Assembly: GCA_015520525.1 (NCBI GenBank)
Contig: WAPY01000067.1
Span: forward strand, 1-6,251
Origin: Candidatus Woesearchaeota archaeon
GTDB lineage: Archaea > Nanobdellota > Nanobdellia > Woesearchaeales > WAPY01
DNA: 6,251 nucleotides
Direction of reading: 5' to 3'
The notes below the pieces were generated by a model. It worked only from the letters and a program-made list of their open reading frames with translations, ran no database searches and was not told the DNA's origin. Position 1 is the first letter of the stretch. The number at the start of each line of letters is the position of its first letter. Below, piece after piece: positions 1-5,369 of the stretch. The translations under genes and the position numbers were made by a program.

Positions 1-1
1 C

Positions 2-34
2 GCTTTACAATTAGTAAGAGAAAAAACAATTTAA
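2..34 (+). CDS. possible C-terminal tail of an upstream gene (partial)
   Basis: In the frame starting at base 2 the sequence reads A-L-Q-L-V-R-E-K-T-I and then stops at TAA (32-34). The composition suits the end of a helical protein on the plus strand, and a pyrimidine-rich tract follows that would suit termination. Ten codons cannot identify a family, and an open stretch this short can arise by chance. The call rests only on plausibility. Confidence 0.25.
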   Translation, partial: ALQLVREKTI

Positions 35-69
35 CCAAATACTTTATTCTTTATTAAATTTCATTCATA

Positions 70-109
70 CTCCCTTTCCTTTTCTTTTACTTTCTGCCTC
101 TTCCTTTTC
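70..109 (+). terminator. pyrimidine-rich tract, possible U-rich terminator
   Basis: Forty bases contain only two purines (A89 and G96), with several runs of three or four T. Archaeal transcription commonly stops at U-rich tracts without a strong hairpin, so this could end a transcript entering from the left. It lies just ahead of the leuS TATA box, so it could also be part of that gene's upstream region. No hairpin is evident. Confidence 0.35.
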
Positions 110-116
110 AGTTATG

Positions 117-126
117 TTTAAATATA
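117..126 (+). promoter_or_regulatory. archaeal TATA box for the leuS-NAD kinase operon
   Basis: TTTAAATATA matches the archaeal TATA consensus closely. A transcript starting about 25-28 bp downstream (near 147-150) would carry a leader of roughly 20 nt that includes the ribosome binding site at 159-166. Confidence 0.7.
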
Positions 127-158
127 AAAAACCTTTACTCTAACATAACACTCATTCA

Positions 159-166
159 GGGAGGTG
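159..166 (+). promoter_or_regulatory. strong ribosome binding site of leuS
   Basis: GGGAGGTG is a near-perfect complement of the 16S rRNA 3' end and lies four bases before the ATG at 171. It fixes the leuS start. Confidence 0.85.
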
Positions 167-170
167 CATT

Positions 171-2903
171 ATGAACGAAAACCAGAAAGAACAGAGCGAG
201 AACAATCCCAAACTTAACTTAAAAAGTATAGCTAAAAAATGGCAGAATGTTTGGAAAGAAACTCACGCTTTCAAAGTATCTGAAGATCCATCAAAGAAAA
301 AATTCTACTGCTTAGAAATGTTCCCTTACCCATCAGGAAAACTTCACATGGGGCATGTTAGGAACTACAGCTTAGGAGATTCATACGCAAGGTTCAAGAG
401 AATGCAAGGCTACAATGTCCTCTACCCAATGGGCTACGATTCATTCGGACTGCCTGCAGAGAATGCGGCAATAAAACACAAGGAAGACCCTGAAGAATGG
501 ACTGCCAGTTGTATAGCAATGATGAGAGAACAGCAGGAGCAGTTAGGTTTTAGTTATGATTGGGACAGGATAGTTGAAACATACAAACCAGAATATTATA
601 AATGGAATCAATGGATATTCTTAAAATTCTACGAGAAAGGATTAATTTATAGGAAAAAATCAGCAGTAAACTGGTGCCCCCATTGTAAAACAGTGCTTGC
701 GAACGAGCAGGTTATAGACGGCAGGTGCTGGAGATGCCATACAAAAGTTGAAGTAAAACACATAGAACAATGGTTCTTAAAAATAACAGCCTACGCAGAC
801 GAACTGCTCAAAGACTTGGACCAACTTGACTGGCCCGAACGCGTTAAAGTTATGCAGAGAAACTGGATAGGAAGAAGCGAAGGGACATTAGTAAATTTTA
901 AGCTTGAGAATTCAGACAAAAACCTGCAAGTGTTCACAACAAGACCTGACACCTTGTTTGGAGTAACATTCCTGGTCATAGCTCCTGAACATCCAATAGT
1001 TCCCGAGCTTATAAAGGGGACGGATAAGGAAGAAGAAGTCAAAGAATTTGTTAGGAGAGTGGTTATAGAAGAAAAAGCAACAAGGACAGCAGAAGACAAG
1101 GAAAAAGAGGGAATATTCACAGGAAAATACGCTGTAAATCCAGTCAATGGAGAGAAAGTTCCAATATACCTTGCGAATTTTGTTCTCTTAGATTACGGAA
1201 CTGGAATAGTAATGGCTGTTCCGACACACGACCAGAGAGACTTTGAATTTGCGAAGAAGTATAACATACCCATGAAATTAGTGATAAAGCCAAAGGACAA
1301 AGACTTGAAAGTTGAAGATATGAAAGAAGCCTACGAAGGGGAAGGCGTTCTAATTAATTCTGGAGACTTTAACGGGCTTGACAACGAAGAAGCAAAAGAG
1401 AAAATAACAAAATACTTGGAAGAGAAAGGATGGGGAAAGAAAACAGTTCAGTACAAATTAAGGGATTGGCTGATATCAAGACAGAGATACTGGGGAACAC
1501 CAATACCTATGATAAAATGTCCAAAACACGGGTATGTGCCCGTGCCTTATGAGGACCTTCCAGTGCTCCTGCCGAAAGATGTTCAATTTACAGGAGAAGG
1601 AAATCCTTTGAAGACATCAGAAAATTTTGTAAAAACAAAATGTCCAATATGCGGAGAAGAAGCTGAGAGGGAAACAGACACGATGGACACCTTCTTTGAT
1701 TCATCGTGGTATTTCCTGAGATACACAAGTCCAAGGGAAGACAAACTCCCATTCAACAAAGAAGCTGTAAAGTATTGGATGCCCGTAGACCAATACATAG
1801 GGGGAATAGAGCACGCAGTTCTTCACCTGCTGTACTCAAGATTCTTCACAAAAGCTTTGAGGGACATAGGACTGCTTGACTTTGACGAGCCGTTCAAAAG
1901 ACTGCTGACTCAAGGAATGGTTCTAAAAGATGGAGAAGCCATGTCCAAGAGCAAAGGAAATGTGGTGGACCCAGGAGAAATAATAGACAAATATGGACCA
2001 GACACTGCAAGATTCTTCGTGCTTTCAGCAGCATCTCCTGAGAAAGAGTTGGAGTGGAGCACAGAAGGAGTTGATAAAGTGTATAAATTCTTGAACAAAG
2101 TGCTTGAAACATTCAGCGGGCTTAAGAAAACAAATGAAGAAATAAATTATGAGACTCTTAACAGCAAGGAAAAATACATCCTGTCAAAGACACACTCTCT
2201 CATAAAAGAAATTGCAGAGGATATAACAAACTTTAGAACTAACATAGCATTGCTGAAACTTACGAACTTAACAAATGAAGTTATAAAATCAAAAGACAAA
2301 CTGAGCGAAGCAGTTCTCAACGAAGTCGCGGAAGAAATAACTTTAATGCTAGCACCGTTCACGCCGCACATGTGCGAAGAAATATGGCACGACATGGGAC
2401 ATGACACTCTAATAAGCCTTGAGAAATGGCCGGAGCAGAATAAAAACTTCATAGACGAGAAACTTGAGAGATTGCACACAATCAAAGATAAAGTTAAATC
2501 AGACCTGATAAATACAAAAAATCTCGTGCAGAAGAAAACAGGAAAATCATTTACAAAAGCGAAGCTGATAATATCAGACAAATGGAAATATGAACTATTT
2601 GATAAAGTTAAAGCTCTTCTTAATAAAACAAGGAACATCAGCGAGATAATAAAAGAAATAATGGCTGACGAAAGATTGAAGAGAAAAGAGACTTCGCAGT
2701 TAATACAAAAGATTGTTAAAAATCCCTCATTGTTGATTGGAGGAATTACTCAAAAAGATGAGGAAACATTCCTTAAAGACTTTGAAGATGAACTTGAGAA
2801 AGACACTAAATTAAAAATAATACTGGAATTGGAGCAGGATTCAAAAGAAGCGAAAGCAAAACAAGCACTGCCTGGAAAACCGGCAATAATCCTGCTGGAG
2901 TGA
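171..2903 (+). CDS. leuS: leucyl-tRNA synthetase, bacterial-type core
   Basis: This cytoplasmic class I aminoacyl-tRNA synthetase charges tRNA-Leu with leucine using ATP. The 910-residue protein shows HMGH (59-62, the HIGH motif), a zinc site with CPHC (169-172) and CWRC (186-189), and a CP1 editing domain at about 236-425. The editing domain carries TTRPDT (256-261) and HDQRDFEFA (353-361), which contains the aspartate used in hydrolytic editing. QRYWG (438-442), a second zinc site (C450, H453, C491, C494) and AMSKS (590-594) follow. The first lysine of KMSKS is therefore alanine. The helical anticodon domain covers about 605-760. The text up to there reads like bacterial LeuRS, with no leucine-specific insert before KMSKS. 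The last roughly 135 residues, ending PGKPAIILLE, lack the bacterial tail and recall archaeal LeuRS. The start is set by the strong site at 159-166. It is the first gene of a probable operon with the NAD kinase. Confidence 0.96.
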   Translation: MNENQKEQSENNPKLNLKSIAKKWQNVWKETHAFKVSEDPSKKKFYCLEMFPYPSGKLHMGHVRNYSLGDSYARFKRMQGYNVLYPMGYDSFGLPAENAAIKHKEDPEEWTASCIAMMREQQEQLGFSYDWDRIVETYKPEYYKWNQWIFLKFYEKGLIYRKKSAVNWCPHCKTVLANEQVIDGRCWRCHTKVEVKHIEQWFLKITAYADELLKDLDQLDWPERVKVMQRNWIGRSEGTLVNFKLENSDKNLQVFTTRPDTLFGVTFLVIAPEHPIVPELIKGTDKEEEVKEFVRRVVIEEKATRTAEDKEKEGIFTGKYAVNPVNGEKVPIYLANFVLLDYGTGIVMAVPTHDQRDFEFAKKYNIPMKLVIKPKDKDLKVEDMKEAYEGEGVLINSGDFNGLDNEEAKEKITKYLEEKGWGKKTVQYKLRDWLISRQRYWGTPIPMIKCPKHGYVPVPYEDLPVLLPKDVQFTGEGNPLKTSENFVKTKCPICGEEAERETDTMDTFFDSSWYFLRYTSPREDKLPFNKEAVKYWMPVDQYIGGIEHAVLHLLYSRFFTKALRDIGLLDFDEPFKRLLTQGMVLKDGEAMSKSKGNVVDPGEIIDKYGPDTARFFVLSAASPEKELEWSTEGVDKVYKFLNKVLETFSGLKKTNEEINYETLNSKEKYILSKTHSLIKEIAEDITNFRTNIALLKLTNLTNEVIKSKDKLSEAVLNEVAEEITLMLAPFTPHMCEEIWHDMGHDTLISLEKWPEQNKNFIDEKLERLHTIKDKVKSDLINTKNLVQKKTGKSFTKAKLIISDKWKYELFDKVKALLNKTRNISEIIKEIMADERLKRKETSQLIQKIVKNPSLLIGGITQKDEETFLKDFEDELEKDTKLKIILELEQDSKEAKAKQALPGKPAIILLE

Positions 2904-2913
2904 ATAAAATAAA

Positions 2914-3669
2914 ATGAGAATTCTCATAGTTTACTTAGAAAGAGAGAAAGAATACGCGAAGAGAGTGTATAATAAATTTTTGAAGTCAAATTATGGAAAT
3001 GTAAAACTTCTCGACAGGAGATTTATAAAGAGAATCTTAGAAGACGGGAAAATAACTTATGATGTAACAATAGTCGTCGGAGGCGATGGAACATTCTTGA
3101 GGACAGCTCAGTTCATAGATAAAACAAAAATAATGGGCGTTAATCCTAGGCCTGGCAGGAGAGAAGCTTTCTTCTCAAGCGTAACAGTGAATGAGTTCAA
3201 ACCTGGAATGTTAGATGAAGCGGAAGTTCAAACATTCCCAAGATTAAGAGCAAAAGTGAACGGCAAAAGGGCAGGACCTCTTGCCTTAAACGACATATAC
3301 ATAGGAGAGAAAAGACCGTACAAAACATCAAAATACAAGTTGTGCGTTGGAAGGAAAAGAGAAACTCAAATATCCTCAGGAGTGGTTGTAAGTACAGCTG
3401 TGGGAACAAATTCTTGGTTCAAATCAATAACTGGGAAAACATTCAGCGACCCGGACAAAGAATACTTTGCAGTTAGGGATTTATACTCGAACAAAGTTCA
3501 CAAAGCAAGTGTGAAAATGGGAGCTGTGAATAGAGTGACGATAAAAGCATTGAAAGAAATGATACTTGTTTTTGACAGCGTCAGCGAAGAATTTAAATTA
3601 AAAGAAGAGGATAAAGTAAAAATTGAACTTGTGAAAAATTCTTTGAAAATTCTCAAATTTAGAGTATAA
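2914..3669 (+). CDS. NAD(+) kinase, NADK2-like variant
   Basis: The product probably phosphorylates NAD to NADP in the cytoplasm. The 251-residue protein begins with a Rossmann-like strand (RILIVYLE) and has the family's GGDGT motif at 56-60. A short loop GVNPRPGRR (75-83) replaces the usual GxNxGxLGFL. ALNDIYIGE (124-131) follows, where most members have ALNE. SSGVVVSTAVGTNSWF (154-169) matches the glycine-rich segment that shapes the dinucleotide site. The GVN-P-R loop, the LN-x-x-x-IGE stretch and the tryptophan after the glycine-rich motif resemble mitochondrial NADK2-type kinases more than classical PpnK, judged from memory. The ATG lies 10 nt after the leuS stop. The spacer has no ribosome site, but GGAGTGA across the leuS stop (2897-2903) could serve, implying coupled translation. 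The stop codon almost touches the opposing SRP RNA gene. A related lipid or sphingosine kinase is unlikely at this length. Confidence 0.85.
   Translation: MRILIVYLEREKEYAKRVYNKFLKSNYGNVKLLDRRFIKRILEDGKITYDVTIVVGGDGTFLRTAQFIDKTKIMGVNPRPGRREAFFSSVTVNEFKPGMLDEAEVQTFPRLRAKVNGKRAGPLALNDIYIGEKRPYKTSKYKLCVGRKRETQISSGVVVSTAVGTNSWFKSITGKTFSDPDKEYFAVRDLYSNKVHKASVKMGAVNRVTIKALKEMILVFDSVSEEFKLKEEDKVKIELVKNSLKILKFRV
3634..3657 (-). terminator. possible terminator for SRP RNA read-through
   Basis: On the minus strand, just past the SRP RNA 3' end, a near-palindrome (TTTGA and TCAAA arms at 3642-3646 and 3653-3657, with two mismatches inside) is followed by TTTTT (3638-3634). It lies inside the last codons of the NAD kinase gene. 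A short U tract like this could stop RNA polymerase, with the mature end then trimmed to about 3672. The signal is weak and partly imposed by AAA/AAT codons. Confidence 0.3.
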
Positions 3670-3671
3670 AG

Positions 3672-3945
3672 TGTGGCGGGCGTCCAGAACTTGACACTAA
3701 TCCCATGCCCTGGTAATCCCGAAGCCTTCTCAACCCCGCTACCTCTCAGACACCCCTCCTGTCAATTATGGCTGCTTCCTCCCGGACCTGACCAGGTTCT
3801 CAACAGGAGGAATCCTGAAAGACAGGGAATCCTCGTCGGACAACGGGACCAGAGCATAAGATTAATGCCTCATCCCAGACAAAGCTCCACCATAAAGCCC
3901 GTTTGTGGTTCAGGGAAGGGCTGACTCCCCAGCTTGCCCGCCACA
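3672..3945 (-). ncRNA. ffs: signal recognition particle RNA (archaeal 7S RNA)
   Basis: This is the RNA scaffold of SRP, which binds SRP19 and SRP54 and delivers ribosomes making membrane or secreted proteins to the membrane. On the minus strand, CAGGTCCGGGAGGAAGCAGC (3790-3771) is the universal helix 8 core, with tetraloop GGGA (GNRA class). Its stem pairs 3810-3801 with 3764-3755. The ends pair over 10 bp (3945-3936 with 3681-3672) as helix 1. Between them, helix 5 pairs GUCUGGGAU (3880-3872) with GUUCUGGAC (3690-3682), then about 20 further nearly continuous pairs from 3869 inward. The 5' part (about 3933-3883) gives two small hairpins and CUGAACC, resembling the archaeal Alu domain. At about 274 nt it is slightly short for the family. 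Helix 6 is not clear. The exact ends are inferred from helix 1. An 83-codon open frame on the other strand (3673-3924) is not a gene. Confidence 0.96.
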
Positions 3946-3952
3946 TTCAGAA

Positions 3953-3975
3953 GTTTAAAATGGAGGTATTTAAAC
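3953..3975. repeat. 7-bp inverted repeat in the divergent promoter region
   Basis: GTTTAAA (3953-3959) and TTTAAAC (3969-3975) form perfect arms around a 9-bp spacer. The right arm coincides with the SRP TATA box, and the left arm lies between that box and the RNA start. It could bind a dimeric regulator or may just reflect two TATA-like stretches. Confidence 0.35.
3967..3974 (-). promoter_or_regulatory. TATA box of the SRP RNA gene
   Basis: Read on the minus strand this is TTTAAATA, a strong archaeal TATA element. Its centre is about 25 bp upstream of the inferred RNA 5' end at 3945, the expected distance, so box and RNA end support each other. Confidence 0.75.
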
Positions 3976-4008
3976 ATTACTAAATTAAAGCAACTCAACG
4001 CAAAAATA

Positions 4009-4016
4009 TTTTAATA
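4009..4016 (+). promoter_or_regulatory. TATA-like box of the DJ-1-family gene, probably leaderless
   Basis: TTTTAATA is centred about 25 bp before the ATG at 4037. No purine-rich ribosome binding site lies between them. Together this suggests transcription starts at or next to the start codon, giving a leaderless mRNA. A second AT-rich stretch (ATAAATAT, 4022-4029) is too close to the ATG to be the TATA box for it. Confidence 0.55.
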
Positions 4017-4036
4017 ACCTGATAAATATCACTGTT

Positions 4037-4687
4037 ATGGCAAAAAACAAAAGTAAAAATAAAGCATCCATTGTAATATTTATGATAAGCTTGGTCTTTT
4101 TAGTGTTCTTCCTAAACGGATGCAACCATCATGAGAAAGTAGGAGAAAAAAACCTTCAAATAAATGGGAGATATGTAATCATGGTGATCGCCCCAAACAA
4201 TTTCAGAGATGAAGAGTATTTTATACCGAGAGAAATGTTTGAGAAATCAGGATATGAAGTTATAACTGTATCATCGCACGAAACTGCTTTTAGTGTGAAA
4301 GGAAAAGAGGTTAAAGTTAATGCGACAATAAACCAAATGAGCAATGAACTGTTGAGCAATGCATCCGCACTTGTGTTCTCTGGAGGTCCTGGAGCGTCAG
4401 TATACTTCAAAGACAACTCAGTGAGAAATATGATTCTTGAAGCTAATAAAGACAACAAAACAATAGGAGCAATATGCTTAGCACCGGTTATATTAGCGAA
4501 CTCGGGAGTGCTGAAAGGAAAACACGCAACCGTTTGGGACCACAGCTTCATAAACAGACTGCTGATGGGAGGAGCGAAATATGTAAACCAATCAGTAGTT
4601 GTTGACGGCAACATAATCACATCGAACGGCCCGGAGCATGCGAAAGAATTCGCCGAAGCAATACTTAAACAGTTAAACAACTCATGA
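4037..4687 (+). CDS. DJ-1/PfpI family protein with lipoprotein signal
   Basis: The 216-residue protein has two parts. Residues 1-29 look like a lipoprotein signal: a lysine-rich start, a hydrophobic stretch at 11-26 and the lipobox LNGC with Cys29. The rest (about 45-213) is a DJ-1/PfpI domain: strand YVIMVIAP, then FRDEEYFIP with the conserved glutamate at E60, SGGPGA (115-120), the nucleophile elbow AICLAP with Cys147, GVLKGK (157-162), H169 as a possible third catalytic residue, and VVVDGNIITSNGP (187-199) near the end. In this family the cysteine and glutamate occur in peptidases, glyoxalase-like and chaperone-like proteins, so the reaction cannot be named. Residue 148 is Leu, not the His of PfpI, which resembles DJ-1 more. 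The signal predicts an outward-facing, membrane-anchored protein. It is first in a two-gene operon, and its stop overlaps the next ribosome site. Confidence 0.9.
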   Translation: MAKNKSKNKASIVIFMISLVFLVFFLNGCNHHEKVGEKNLQINGRYVIMVIAPNNFRDEEYFIPREMFEKSGYEVITVSSHETAFSVKGKEVKVNATINQMSNELLSNASALVFSGGPGASVYFKDNSVRNMILEANKDNKTIGAICLAPVILANSGVLKGKHATVWDHSFINRLLMGGAKYVNQSVVVDGNIITSNGPEHAKEFAEAILKQLNNS

Positions 4688-4692
4688 GGTGA
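4686..4692 (+). promoter_or_regulatory. ribosome binding site overlapping the upstream stop codon
   Basis: GAGGTGA shares two bases with the TGA stop (4685-4687) of the DJ-1-family gene and lies four bases before the ATG at 4697. It sets the start of the hydrolase gene and suggests translational coupling. Confidence 0.8.
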
Positions 4693-4696
4693 TAGT

Positions 4697-5365
4697 ATGA
4701 AAGATTACATCCAAATTGAAGGAGTCAAAGTTGAATGGCTTGGGCACGCATCCTTCCTGATAACTTATGAAGGAAAGAAGATATTTATAGACCCCTTCAA
4801 AATAAGCGGGAAAATATCAGAATCCAACAAAGCAGATTTTATTTTCATAACGCACAGCCACTACGACCATTGCAGTCCTGAAGACATAACAAAATTATTG
4901 AAAGATGATACAATAATTGTATGCCCCGCCGACTGCAACAGCAAACTCAACAGAATACAAAGAACATTAGACATAAAGATAATTGAACCGAACAGCAGTA
5001 TAAAAATTAATGATATGCTTGTTGAAACAATACCTGCATACAACATAAATAAGAGCTTCCACAAGAGAGAGTATAATTGGTTGGGATACTTGATTAAAGT
5101 TGGAGGAGTTTCAATATACCATTCTGGAGATACAGACATGATACCTGAAATGAAGGAACTCAAAGGCAAAGTAGACATTGCTCTGCTTCCAGTGGGAGGA
5201 ACATACACAATGAACTCTGAGGAAGCCTCAGAAGCAGTGAAGATTATAAGTCCAAAGTTAGCCGTGCCCATGCATTATGGAATGATAGTTGGAAGTTTGA
5301 AGGACGCTCAGGATTTTAAAGAACTCGTTGGTGAGAAAGCAACGATACTCAGAAAGAAAAATTAA
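4697..5365 (+). CDS. UPF0173-type metallo-beta-lactamase-fold hydrolase
   Basis: The 222-residue protein is a small cytoplasmic metal-dependent hydrolase of the beta-lactamase fold, close to the UPF0173 (UlaG/RomA-like) group. It opens with VEWLGHASFLI (H17) and IDPF (31-34), typical of that group. The metal motif HSHYDH (53-58) follows, then an AYN segment (114-116) with FHKRE and NWLGY (121-131), YHSGDTD (141-147) with bridging aspartate D145, and PMHYG (191-195) with the last metal ligand H193. All expected ligands are present, so the enzyme should be active, probably with two metal ions. The substrate is unknown. No signal peptide or membrane segment is seen. It is the second gene of an operon with the DJ-1-family lipoprotein. 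The lysine-rich end (RKKN) abuts a convergent gene. Confidence 0.93.
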   Translation: MKDYIQIEGVKVEWLGHASFLITYEGKKIFIDPFKISGKISESNKADFIFITHSHYDHCSPEDITKLLKDDTIIVCPADCNSKLNRIQRTLDIKIIEPNSSIKINDMLVETIPAYNINKSFHKREYNWLGYLIKVGGVSIYHSGDTDMIPEMKELKGKVDIALLPVGGTYTMNSEEASEAVKIISPKLAVPMHYGMIVGSLKDAQDFKELVGEKATILRKKN

Positions 5366-5368
5366 AAG
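5351..5368 (-). terminator. possible U-tract terminator of the presenilin-like gene
   Basis: On the minus strand CTTTTAATTTTTCTTTCT begins two bases after the protease stop codon. It is the only T-rich tract available for ending that transcript and fits a hairpin-less archaeal terminator. It lies within the final codons of the hydrolase gene on the other strand. Confidence 0.45.
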
Positions 5369-5369
5369 A

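Noticed and set aside
791..1147. A 118-codon Ser/Thr-rich open frame on the minus strand
   Set aside because: It is opposite the LeuRS editing domain and has no signals of its own.
2147..2638. A 163-codon open frame on the minus strand
   Set aside because: It lies opposite well-conserved leuS codons, gives a Ser/Phe-rich product typical of antisense frames, and has no promoter or ribosome site.
3811..3831. Two copies of GGATTCC read on the minus strand, as a possible direct repeat or mobile-element trace
   Set aside because: They lie inside the SRP RNA and are better explained as part of its local folding.
3673..3924. An 83-codon open frame on the plus strand with a Pro- and Arg-rich product
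   Set aside because: It is the exact antisense of the SRP RNA, whose conserved core and helices explain the sequence. It has no ribosome site, and its composition follows the GC-rich RNA.
4156..4680. A 174-codon open frame on the minus strand
   Set aside because: It is a shadow of the DJ-1-family gene, whose motifs are clearly in the plus-strand frame.
4861..5271. A 136-codon open frame on the minus strand
   Set aside because: It is a shadow of the hydrolase gene, whose HxHxDH and other metal motifs fix the plus-strand frame.
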